Shown one piece after another: positions 1 through 5,835 of a stretch of DNA of 7,699 bases. Source of the DNA: Gammaproteobacteria bacterium (GTDB lineage Bacteria > Pseudomonadota > Gammaproteobacteria > QOAV01); contig QOAV01000155.1 in the NCBI GenBank assembly GCA_003972845.1, positions 1 to 7,699 of the forward strand, given 5' to 3'. The position numbers and the translations under genes were made by a program. Under the pieces are notes generated by a model. That model was not told the DNA's origin. It worked only from the letters and a program-made list of their open reading frames with translations, and did not search any database. Position 1 is the stretch's first letter. Every line of letters starts with the position of its first letter.

Positions 1-143
1 CGGCAGGTTTCGCACACCAGCACGCACTGCTCCGCGCTGGCGTCGGATACCGGCGGCACCTCATAAACGCCAAGCTCATCCGTCGCGCCGCACAGCTCAC
101 AGCGGGAATCACTTCGCGACCGCAGAATGGTTTCCGTATTCAT
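1..143 (-). CDS. phnA: PhnA-family zinc-ribbon protein, N-terminal part (cut by window edge)
   Basis: Only the first 47 codons are present; the rest lies to the left of the window. The visible part has two Cys pairs typical of a zinc ribbon, C15-x2-C18 (RCELCGA) and C44-x2-C47 (VCETC), separated by the segment VYEVPPVSD. This matches the N-terminal zinc ribbon of the longer PhnA-domain proteins of proteobacteria. Despite the historical name (alkylphosphonate operon), the biochemical role of these proteins is not established, and no phosphonate genes are visible here. The ATG at 143 is preceded by an AAGGTA Shine-Dalgarno (149-154) at good spacing. It lies 29 bases after the stop of the membrane-anchored gene at 173-637, so the two are probably co-transcribed. 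The family call is from recalled similarity of a short fragment. Confidence 0.8.
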   Translation of the reverse strand, partial: MNTETILRSRSDSRCELCGATDELGVYEVPPVSDASAEQCVLVCETC

Positions 144-172
144 TGTTCTACCTTGTACTAATTGTCAAAATT

Positions 173-637
173 TCAATGCGCCAAGATTTCGGCAAAATAG
201 GATGCGCCATTTCGCACGGTAATCAAACGGATTTTAACCGGTGTTTCCAGTTTTCCGGAAAACTGCAGATACCAGTTATCCTCGCCTTTGATCCGGCGCA
301 GGTTGCGCGGTGTTTCGTTGCCGTGGGAATGGATGCCCATGACGCCACCCTGCAAGGGAGCGGACGGCTCCAGGATAATCAGGGTGTCGCCGTTTTCGGT
401 TGCCTGCGTCTTCAGATTGATCTGCAGGCCATCCCGTTGAAATCGGCATTCAGCGGCGGCAAGCCGGCATTCCCCCGTCGGTTTCAGCGCGAGCGCCGCG
501 ATCGGCGCAACCGGCGGCTGCTTGTTGGCGGCGTAATAGCCGGCCGCAATGTAGCCGGCGATGCCCAGAAGCGGCGCCAGAATGATCGCCGTCCTGAGAT
601 GGGGGCTGAGATTGAAAAATCTGTTCAGCAACGACAT
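173..637 (-). CDS. Membrane-anchored protein of unknown function (154 aa)
   Basis: I do not recognise this family. The protein starts with a short basic cytoplasmic stretch, then one hydrophobic segment at about residues 16-36 (IILAPLLGIAGYIAAGYYA). A roughly 115-residue domain follows that should lie in the periplasm if the helix is a signal anchor. The domain is polar with alternating hydrophobic residues and looks beta-rich. It has two cysteines (C57 and C64, spaced CRLAAAEC) and a distinctive stretch GGVMGIHSHGNETPRNLRRI containing two histidines. The ribosome-binding site is weak, but the membrane segment begins close after this Met and no better start is seen. A strong terminator lies just upstream (664-687), so the gene should have its own promoter or depend on read-through from the symporter operon. 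It is followed 29 bases later by the PhnA-like gene. Confidence 0.75.
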   Translation of the reverse strand: MSLLNRFFNLSPHLRTAIILAPLLGIAGYIAAGYYAANKQPPVAPIAALALKPTGECRLAAAECRFQRDGLQINLKTQATENGDTLIILEPSAPLQGGVMGIHSHGNETPRNLRRIKGEDNWYLQFSGKLETPVKIRLITVRNGASYFAEILAH

Positions 638-663
638 CGAGGTACCAGAGTCTCCATTCAGAG

Positions 664-687
664 AAAAGGCCCCGTGCGGGGCCTTTT
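664..687 (-). terminator. Intrinsic terminator after the symporter operon
   Basis: A perfect 10-bp inverted repeat (AAAAGGCCCC / GGGGCCTTTT) surrounds a 4-base loop (GTGC on the plus strand). On the minus strand the stem ends in TTTTCTCT. It lies 24 bases beyond the symporter stop codon, the expected place for the end of that transcript. The symmetric A and T tails could let it work in both directions, but no plus-strand gene is seen to its left. Confidence 0.85.
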
Positions 688-711
688 CAGTGCTTCACTA
701 CATGACACTAA

Positions 712-2424
712 TCAGGAAATTCTGGATTGCGGCACACGAATGTGCTCGACCAGTTCCTGTATGTGCTTCGGCGGCTCTTCAGTAACGCGCGAAACCAGAG
801 TCGCAACCACGAAGTTGATAATCGCGCCCACGGCGCCAAACGCGTTGGGCGAGATGCCGAAGAACCAGTTGGGTTTCATCCCGTCCAGAAACGAAGTGCC
901 GGGAATGAACATGATGCCCTTGTGCTGGAACACATACAGCAAGGTAATGCCCAAACCGGCCACCATGCCGGCGATGGCGCCCTGGCGGTTGATGCGCTTG
1001 GAGAAAATGCCCATCATCAGCGCCGGGAAAATCGAGGACGCCGCCAGACCGAAAGCGATCGCCACCGTGCCTGCGGCAAAATCCGGCGGATGCAACCCGA
1101 GATACCCCGCCACCAGCACGGCGCCGCCCATGGCGATACGACTGGACAGCAATTCCGATTTCTCCGTAATATTCGGCGTGAATACACCTTTCAGCAGATC
1201 ATGGGAAATGGATGAGGCAATCGCCAGCAACAGCCCCGCCGCAGTGGACAAAGCTGCAGCCAGTCCACCCGCCGCCACCAGAGCGATGACCCAGTTGGGC
1301 AGCTTGGCGATTTCCGGGTTGGCCAGAACCATGATGTCGCGATCCACGGTGAGCTCGTTCTTGTCCTTGTCGGCGACATACTGAATCTTGCCATCGCCGT
1401 TTTTGTCCTCGAACTTGAGCAAACCGGTTTTTTCCCAGTTCCTGAACCAGTCCGGGCGCTCGTCGTAAGCCAGATTGACGCCCGGCTCGGGCTGGATGGT
1501 GGTTATCAGGTTCAACCGCGCCATGGCGCCCACTGCAGGAGCAACCGTGTACAGCAGGGCGATAAACACCAGCGCCCAGCCAGCGGAAGAACGCGCCGCC
1601 TTGACGCTGGGAACGGTGAAGAAGCGGATGATGACATGCGGCAGACCTGCGGTGCCAATCATCAGCGACAGGGTATAAGCGAACATATTCAACTTGTTCC
1701 CCAGCACCGCCGTGGTGTATTCCTTGAAGCCGAGATCGGTCACCACCAGATCCAGCTTGTCGAGCAGATAGGTCCCATCTGCCATCTTGGCGCCCAGACC
1801 CAGCTGCGGGAACGGATGTCCGGTCAGGTTCAGGGAAATGAATACTGCCGGCACCGTGTAGGCGAAGATCAGTACGCAATATTGCGCGATCTGCGTATAG
1901 GTAATGCCTTTCATGCCGCCCAACACGGCGTAGAAGAACACGATGGTCATGCCAACATACAGGCCGTGATCATAGTCCATTTCCAGGAAGCGCGAGAACG
2001 CCACACCGATGCCTTTCATCTGGCCGATAACATAAGTCACCGAAGCGAATATCAGACAGATGACCGCAACAATGCGCGCCGTCTTGGAGTAAAAACGGTC
2101 GCCAATGAACTCGGGCACCGTATATTTGCCGTATTTGCGCAGATAGGGGGCCAGCAACATGGCCAGCAACACATAGCCGCCAGTCCAGCCCATGAGGAAT
2201 ACGGAGGCGCCATAGCCATTGAAGGCAATGAGCCCGGCCATGGATATGAAGGAAGCGGCTGACATCCAGTCAGCGCCGGTCGCCATACCGTTGAGAACCG
2301 GATGAATACCTTTGCCCGCCACATAAAATTCACCCGTTGTCGCCGCCCGGGCCCAGATAGCAATACCGATATACAGTGCGAAGGTCAGGCCGACGACTAT
2401 ATACGTCATAGTTTGAAGATCCAT
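712..2424 (-). CDS. Sodium:solute symporter, VC_2705-type large subunit (acetate-permease-like)
   Basis: A 570-residue inner-membrane secondary transporter of the SSS family, with about 13 hydrophobic segments across its length. It matches the VC_2705 subfamily related to the acetate permease ActP. Recognisable parts are the first-helix region with GMATGADWMSAASFISMAG (residues 47-65), the conserved loop GKYTVPEFIGDRF (99-111), and a segment near 391-410 (ALSTAAGLLLAIASSISHDL) matching the helix that contributes to the Na+ site in the family. A hydrophilic loop at about 311-376 holds DKNGDGKI (340-347), an EF-hand-like acidic turn. The start is fixed by a GGGGGAG Shine-Dalgarno about six bases upstream. 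It follows the DUF4212 gene by 11 bases, the usual two-subunit arrangement. The likely substrate is acetate or a similar short carboxylate, but this is inferred from relatives. Confidence 0.92.
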   Translation of the reverse strand: MDLQTMTYIVVGLTFALYIGIAIWARAATTGEFYVAGKGIHPVLNGMATGADWMSAASFISMAGLIAFNGYGASVFLMGWTGGYVLLAMLLAPYLRKYGKYTVPEFIGDRFYSKTARIVAVICLIFASVTYVIGQMKGIGVAFSRFLEMDYDHGLYVGMTIVFFYAVLGGMKGITYTQIAQYCVLIFAYTVPAVFISLNLTGHPFPQLGLGAKMADGTYLLDKLDLVVTDLGFKEYTTAVLGNKLNMFAYTLSLMIGTAGLPHVIIRFFTVPSVKAARSSAGWALVFIALLYTVAPAVGAMARLNLITTIQPEPGVNLAYDERPDWFRNWEKTGLLKFEDKNGDGKIQYVADKDKNELTVDRDIMVLANPEIAKLPNWVIALVAAGGLAAALSTAAGLLLAIASSISHDLLKGVFTPNITEKSELLSSRIAMGGAVLVAGYLGLHPPDFAAGTVAIAFGLAASSIFPALMMGIFSKRINRQGAIAGMVAGLGITLLYVFQHKGIMFIPGTSFLDGMKPNWFFGISPNAFGAVGAIINFVVATLVSRVTEEPPKHIQELVEHIRVPQSRIS

Positions 2425-2435
2425 TGCTGCTCCCC

Positions 2436-2687
2436 CTAATCTTCGTGAACGTTGTATTTCTGATCGAGCTTGTTCATGCGCCAGGCATAGAAGAAGATCA
2501 GAGCAACAAAAGTGTAAATGGAGCCTTGCTGGGCAAACCAGAATCCCAGTTTGTACCCGCCAAGCCGTATGGCATTGAGGGGTTCAACCAGAATAATGCC
2601 GAACAGATAGGAAACCACGAACCAGATGACCAGGCAGAATATCACCAGCCGCAGGTTCTCTTTCCAGTAATCAGATGGACTATTCAT
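2436..2687 (-). CDS. DUF4212 small subunit of sodium:solute symporter
   Basis: An 83-residue protein with two transmembrane segments, at about residues 12-34 and 46-69, separated by a short loop, and a charged C-terminus (MNKLDQKYNVHED). The segment GYKLGFWFAQQGSIYTF is characteristic of the DUF4212 family (putative solute:sodium symporter small subunit), which is regularly encoded just before VC_2705-type symporters. The reading frame stays open upstream to 2852, but the ATG at 2687 is chosen because it has a strong CGGAGGA Shine-Dalgarno (2694-2700) and gives the family's usual length. The upstream extension has no membrane-protein character. It probably forms a complex with, or assists membrane assembly of, the symporter encoded 11 bases downstream. 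It is the first gene of that operon. Confidence 0.9.
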   Translation of the reverse strand: MNSPSDYWKENLRLVIFCLVIWFVVSYLFGIILVEPLNAIRLGGYKLGFWFAQQGSIYTFVALIFFYAWRMNKLDQKYNVHED

Positions 2688-2849
2688 CAATTTTCCTCCG
2701 CTTTTTGTTATGGAGATTTGGACACGTAAGGAACCTGTAAAACTAATCGAGAAAATTTCAAGCTGGTTAAAGCGCCCCGACTTGTTCTGAAGTTCCGTCA
2801 TTCTAGCGGGACGGCTATTCCCTCTACCCCACAGCCGCGACCGCGGGCA

Positions 2850-2858
2850 CATTCTAGC
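2850..2858 (-). promoter_or_regulatory. Possible extended -10 promoter element for the symporter operon
   Basis: On the minus strand this reads GCTAGAATG, containing TAGAAT (5 of 6 to the sigma-70 -10 consensus), and the preceding bases make an extended TG-n motif (TGCTAGAAT). No convincing -35 box lies 17 bases upstream. The identical nonamer recurs at 2799-2807, 51 bases closer to the gene, without the TG-n extension. Either could serve the operon starting at 2687. The evidence is motif match only. Confidence 0.3.
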
Positions 2859-2912
2859 ACCAGCCAGCCGCTTTTACCCGCCCGAATCAGCTAACGGCCG
2901 GAAACCACACCG

Positions 2913-2941
2913 TTGCGTAACTGACGAACTCGCCGTATGGT
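2913..2941 (+). promoter_or_regulatory. Candidate sigma-70 promoter for the DUF255 gene
   Basis: TTGCGT (2913-2918) and TATGGT (2936-2941) are separated by exactly 17 bases. Matches to the -35 and -10 consensus are 3 of 6 and 4 of 6, so it is a modest promoter. Transcription would begin near 2948, about 28 bases before the ATG at 2976. That placement would exclude the upstream in-frame ATG at 2937 as the true start. Confidence 0.35.
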
Positions 2942-2975
2942 TATTCCACATCATTCAAAATCAGTCGGAACAACG

Positions 2976-4832
2976 ATGAAAATCCCCCCCGGATTCGCCC
3001 ACGCAGCATTCTGGCTCATACTTTTGACAGCACCAGCTCATAGTGCTGAATTAGCCAACGAGTTGAACAATCACCCATCGCCTTATCTGGCTTTACATGG
3101 TAATGACCCGGTCGCCTGGCAGGACTGGGGACCGGATGTGCTGGAACGGGCGCGCAAGGAAAACAAGCTGGTTTTCCTTTCCATTGGCTATTTTTCCTGC
3201 CATTGGTGCCATGTCATGCAGCGGGAGAGCTACAAGAACCCGGAAATAGCCGCTGTGCTGAACCGCTATTTCATTCCGGTGAAAATTGACCGCGAGCTGG
3301 AACCGGCGCTGGACGGAAAAATGATGGACTTTGTCCAGAGTCTGCGCGACAGCGGCGGCTGGCCGCTGAACGCCTTCGTAACACCGGATGGCTACCCGGT
3401 TTACGCCACATTGTACGAAAGACCGCAGAGGTTTCTCGCCCTGCTGCAGCGATTGTCCGATCTCTGGCAAAAAGACAAGCAGAAAATAACCACGCTGGCG
3501 CACACCAATCTGCCCGCCGGCAAAGGCCCCGGTTCGCCGCAACTGGATTTCAAACGAGTTTACCGGCTACACACCCGACTGGGTGAATACGCTCGCTCGG
3601 TGGCCGACGAGATTCACGGCGGCTTTGGCACGAGCAACAAATTTCCCATGGAGCCGGAACTGGCCGAGTTGCTCACCATTTACCAGCGCTTCGACCATGA
3701 AGCTCTGCTCGGCGACGCCATCACCAAGGCGCTGGATGCAATGATGAACAAGGCATTGCGGGATCACCTGAACGGTGGTTTTTTCCGCTACACAACCGAT
3801 CCTGACTGGAGCACGCCGCATTTCGAGAAAATGCTTTACAACAATGCCCAGCTGGCTTTGCTCTATTTGCGCGCCGGCAAACTATTCGACCGCGATGATT
3901 ACACACGTGTTGCCCATGAAACCTACCGCTTCATGATCGACAACATGCGTCGACCCGATGGCGCGTTCATCGGCGCCTTTTCCGCCGTGGACGAGAACGG
4001 CAAGGAAGGCGGCGGCTATTTGTGGCAAAAGGACGAACTGAAAAAACGCCTGACCCCGGAACAATACCGGCTGATCGAGCTGATCTGGGGGCTGGAAGAT
4101 CCGTCGCAGTTCGAAAGCGGCGCTTATCTCCCGGTTCCGGTGAAAAACATGGAAGAAGCGGCAAAAAATCTCGGCATGGACCCGAAACAGGCGCAAGCTC
4201 TTTACAGTGAAGCTGCTGAAAAGCTGCGACAAATCGGTAAAAGCAAGCAGCACCCGGCGGACACCAAGAAACTGGCCGGCTGGAATGGTCTGGCCCTCGC
4301 ATCATTTGCGGAAGCGGCCCGGCGCACTGGCAACAAGGAATACCAGGCCGTTGCCCGCGGCATACGAAACTATCTGGTTGAGCAGCTGTGGAGAAATGGT
4401 GAACTAATGCGTGCTCTCAATAAGGGCAAACCCCTGGGCCAGGCCTCGCTGCAGGATTACGGCTTCGTCGCCTGGGGATTGATGCAGTGGGCCATGCTCA
4501 CCGATGACACATCAGATTTCGAACTGGCGCGGAAAATCGCCAACCGCGGCTACGAAAAATTCTACACCGCCAGCGGCTGGCGCATGGACGATGGCGGGTT
4601 GATTCACTACGGCCAGACCCGGGATGCCATCGAAGATGGCGCCATGCCTTCGCCATCTGCCCTGCTGTTACTGGCCATGACGCGGATTGGCAACCATCTG
4701 GATGACGACAAGTTGCTCGAAAAAGCAGGCGCTGCGCTAAACAGCGGCTGGAAAACACTGGAATCCAACCCGTTTTATTTCGCCACCCGGCTCGAGGCGG
4801 CTTACGTCAATGCTGGATCAAGCGCCAGATAG
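2976..4832 (+). CDS. Exported DUF255 (SPATA20/YyaL-type) thioredoxin-fold protein
   Basis: A 618-residue two-domain protein. Residues about 1-24 form a Sec signal peptide (hydrophobic AAFWLILLTAPAHSA), so the protein is probably periplasmic. The first domain is the DUF255 thioredoxin-like fold: SPYLALHGNDPVAW (35-48), FLSIGYFSCHWCHVM (67-81) with the C75-H-W-C78 pair, and SGGWPLNAFVTPDG (126-139). The second is an (alpha/alpha)-barrel-like region related to the AGE/glycosidase fold, with GGFG (215-218), PHFEKMLYNNAQL (281-293), GWNGLALASF and a late DGAMPSPSAL. The biochemical role of the family is unknown; a redox or chaperone-like role is inferred from the CxxC. An in-frame ATG at 2937 exists, but the signal peptide begins cleanly at 2976, with a weak GGA upstream. 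The partly conserved IDRELEPALD replaces the usual VDREERPDID. The gene converges on a TlpA-like thioredoxin gene. Confidence 0.9.
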   Translation: MKIPPGFAHAAFWLILLTAPAHSAELANELNNHPSPYLALHGNDPVAWQDWGPDVLERARKENKLVFLSIGYFSCHWCHVMQRESYKNPEIAAVLNRYFIPVKIDRELEPALDGKMMDFVQSLRDSGGWPLNAFVTPDGYPVYATLYERPQRFLALLQRLSDLWQKDKQKITTLAHTNLPAGKGPGSPQLDFKRVYRLHTRLGEYARSVADEIHGGFGTSNKFPMEPELAELLTIYQRFDHEALLGDAITKALDAMMNKALRDHLNGGFFRYTTDPDWSTPHFEKMLYNNAQLALLYLRAGKLFDRDDYTRVAHETYRFMIDNMRRPDGAFIGAFSAVDENGKEGGGYLWQKDELKKRLTPEQYRLIELIWGLEDPSQFESGAYLPVPVKNMEEAAKNLGMDPKQAQALYSEAAEKLRQIGKSKQHPADTKKLAGWNGLALASFAEAARRTGNKEYQAVARGIRNYLVEQLWRNGELMRALNKGKPLGQASLQDYGFVAWGLMQWAMLTDDTSDFELARKIANRGYEKFYTASGWRMDDGGLIHYGQTRDAIEDGAMPSPSALLLLAMTRIGNHLDDDKLLEKAGAALNSGWKTLESNPFYFATRLEAAYVNAGSSAR

Positions 4833-4901
4833 ATGAGCCGGGAACCTGACAAAGCCACGGTAAATTACGGCAACCTTATATAAGTGTTTGATGTTAGACA
4901 T
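4818..4901 (-). CDS. Possible small protein gene (27 aa), unrecognised
   Basis: An ATG at 4901 (minus strand) is preceded by AAAGGAGATAAT, one of the best Shine-Dalgarno sequences in the window at ideal spacing. It opens a 27-codon frame ending in TGA. The peptide begins MSNIKHLYKVAVIYRGF and ends LSGA. It is basic (Lys, Arg, His) with a short hydrophobic run, and has no cysteines. Its end overlaps the last codons of the DUF255 gene on the opposite strand. A plausible minus-strand promoter lies upstream (4974-5002), leaving a leader of about 66 bases. I know no family for it. It could be a genuine small protein, a leader peptide, the broken start of a lost gene, or chance. Confidence 0.3.
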   Translation of the reverse strand: MSNIKHLYKVAVIYRGFVRFPAHLSGA

Positions 4902-4973
4902 ATTATCTCCTTTGGGTTACAGTGCGCACCCTCGGACGGATACGGTACACGCCGAAACCGCCAGGAGGAGAGG

Positions 4974-5002
4974 AATACAGAGCCAGTTTTACTGCAGCTC
5001 AA
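4974..5002 (-). promoter_or_regulatory. Candidate sigma-70 promoter inside the convergent gap
   Basis: Read on the minus strand, TTGAGC (5002-4997) and TGTATT (4979-4974) are spaced by 17 bases, each matching 4 of 6 consensus positions. Transcription would start near 4967 and run leftward through the AAAGGAG ribosome-binding site and ATG at 4901. It sits just beyond the terminator at 5034-5062, so it would be insulated from the TlpA-like transcript. Supported by motif match and by the well-formed start it faces. Confidence 0.35.
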
Positions 5003-5033
5003 TAATAATAACCTGCAATGACAGGGATTAAAG

Positions 5034-5062
5034 AAAACGGACCCAGCCGGGTCCGTTTTTTT
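5034..5062 (+). terminator. Intrinsic terminator, probably bidirectional, between convergent genes
   Basis: A CGGACCC / GGGTCCG stem with AGCC loop (5038-5055) is followed on the plus strand by seven Ts. A-T pairs extend the stem by four. On the minus strand the stem is followed by TTTTCTTT, so it can end both the DUF255 transcript from the left and the TlpA-like transcript from the right. It lies 201 bases after the DUF255 stop and 131 bases after the TlpA-like stop. Confidence 0.88.
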
Positions 5063-5064
5063 AT

Positions 5065-5155
5065 GTTCAGGATGAACGGTATGCCGCAGGCGCATGGATG
5101 CGCTGGAGCGGCGAGCCATTGGACGGCCTTATGCCCCGGAGGCCACGGAAGGCCG
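5065..5155. repeat. Cluster of short palindromes, possible REP-like intergenic element
   Basis: Several perfect inverted repeats follow one another: GTTCA-GGA-TGAAC (5065-5077); GCGCAT-GG-ATGCGC (5090-5103), flanked by CCGC (5084-5087) and GCGG (5108-5111) that can extend it past a bulge; and CGGCCTT (5124-5130) pairing with AAGGCCG (5149-5155) around an 18-base loop. It ends in a GGGAGGGACGTGCCGAG tail (from 5155). The build, with tiny GG/GGA loops and GC-rich arms between convergent genes, resembles dispersed palindromic elements of proteobacteria. Only one copy is in the window, so the repeat status is inferred. Confidence 0.4.
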
Positions 5156-5193
5156 GGAGGGACGTGCCGAGTTAGTTCACCGCACCCAGTCGT

Positions 5194-5715
5194 TCAATCC
5201 ACCAGCTTGCCCAGCTCCAGTTGGTAAACCGGCCGCAAGATGGCATTGTCGCTCCAGTCACGTTTGCCCACCGCGCGATAGGTCGCTCTGCCCTGCTTGT
5301 CCAGCACCAGGGTGGTGGGAACAGCAATGATCGGCCATTCATTGAATGCCTGACCAGTTTCATCCAGCAACACGGTGAAATCAATCGGCATGGTCTTCAG
5401 GGCCTCGCGCACGGTTTCCGGTTTTTCCTTGGCGCTGATCGCCAGCATCACCACATCGCCATCTTTTACTTTTTTCCAGGCCTCATTGAGCGATGGCATT
5501 TCTTCCTGGCACGGCCCGCACCAGGTCTCGAAATAATTCACGATAACAACCTTGCCGCGATATTCGCTGATTTTATGCGGATTCCCGTCAAGGTCGACAA
5601 AGGTCAAGTCTCTTACCAACGGCTGGCCCGGCACCTTCTCCAGCTTTCGCTCCGCCCAGGCCGACGATATCGTCAACGTCAGAAACAATGCCAGAATTGT
5701 CCTGAATACTCTCAT
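5194..5715 (-). CDS. Periplasmic TlpA/ResA-type thioredoxin-like protein
   Basis: A 173-residue secreted thiol-disulfide oxidoreductase. Residues 1-21 (MRVFRTILALFLTLTISSAWA) form a Sec signal peptide. The mature part has the AhpC/TlpA-type core, with FVDLDGNPHKISEYRGKVV leading to FETWCGPC (active-site C66-G-P-C69), EEMPSL after it, and the cis-proline loop VPTT (P133). The family acts on periplasmic cysteines, often keeping cytochrome c apoproteins or other clients reduced; the client here is unknown. The frame stays open upstream to 5763, but the ATG at 5715 is chosen because it begins the signal peptide and follows an AAGGAGGAG Shine-Dalgarno (5726-5734), with slightly long spacing. A good promoter lies at 5748-5776. 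It is convergent with the exported DUF255 protein and divergent from the thiolation operon. Confidence 0.92.
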   Translation of the reverse strand: MRVFRTILALFLTLTISSAWAERKLEKVPGQPLVRDLTFVDLDGNPHKISEYRGKVVIVNYFETWCGPCQEEMPSLNEAWKKVKDGDVVMLAISAKEKPETVREALKTMPIDFTVLLDETGQAFNEWPIIAVPTTLVLDKQGRATYRAVGKRDWSDNAILRPVYQLELGKLVD

Positions 5716-5747
5716 GTGATTTACACTCCTCCTTATTAGCAAGGTCA

Positions 5748-5776
5748 AATATAACGCTTCCACTCAATCAGGCCAA
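5748..5776 (-). promoter_or_regulatory. Sigma-70-like promoter of the TlpA-like gene
   Basis: On the minus strand, TTGGCC (5776-5771) and TATATT (5753-5748) are spaced by 17 bases, matching 4 of 6 and 5 of 6 consensus positions. Transcription would start near 5741, giving a leader of about 26 bases that contains the AAGGAGGAG ribosome-binding site. Its -35 box directly abuts that of the divergent promoter at 5777. Confidence 0.55.
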
Positions 5777-5805
5777 TGGACGCGTGCCTGCTGCAATGCT
5801 TAAAT
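5777..5805 (+). promoter_or_regulatory. Candidate extended -10 promoter of the thiolation operon
   Basis: TGGACG (5777-5782) and TTAAAT (5800-5805) are separated by 17 bases, each matching 4 of 6 consensus positions. The -10 box is preceded by TGC, making an extended -10. Transcription would begin near 5812, 24 bases before the ATG at 5836, which argues against the upstream in-frame ATG at 5776. Confidence 0.42.
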
Positions 5806-5835
5806 CCCGGAACTGTTAAAAAAGCAACTCACCGT

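Larger units (their letters stand above)
4833..5193. other. 361-base convergent intergenic region
   Basis: This gap separates the 3' ends of the DUF255 and TlpA-like genes. From left to right it holds an AT-richer stretch (about 4860-4915) that on the minus strand is the start of a possible 27-codon gene. Then come a candidate minus-strand promoter (4974-5002), a bidirectional terminator (5034-5062) and a GC-rich group of short hairpins (5065-5155). No tRNA or recognisable riboswitch is seen. The segment 4903-4973 would be the leader of the small gene if that promoter is real. Confidence 0.7.

Noticed and set aside
143..1384. Long plus-strand open frame (413 codons) opposite the unknown membrane protein and the symporter
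   Set aside because: It is antisense to two well-supported genes, is rich in Arg/Pro/Ala of shadow composition, has no ribosome-binding site and shows no domain.
1199..1879. Second minus-strand frame of 226 codons inside the symporter
   Set aside because: It is a frame-shifted reading of the symporter with low-complexity Gly/Arg composition and no recognisable motif.
1636..2262. Plus-strand frame of 208 codons antisense to the symporter
   Set aside because: It is a mirror of the hydrophobic helices, His/Gln-rich, and has no start signal.
2688..2852. 55-codon N-terminal extension of the DUF4212 protein
   Set aside because: It is not membrane-like and not part of the family, and the strong Shine-Dalgarno at 2694-2700 marks the start at 2687.
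4833..4883. 16-codon plus-strand frame starting right after the DUF255 stop
   Set aside because: It has no Shine-Dalgarno sequence and its codons carry no further evidence; likely chance.
4903..4973. Possible riboswitch in the leader of the small gene
   Set aside because: No pattern of a known riboswitch class could be recognised and no consistent set of helices was found by eye.
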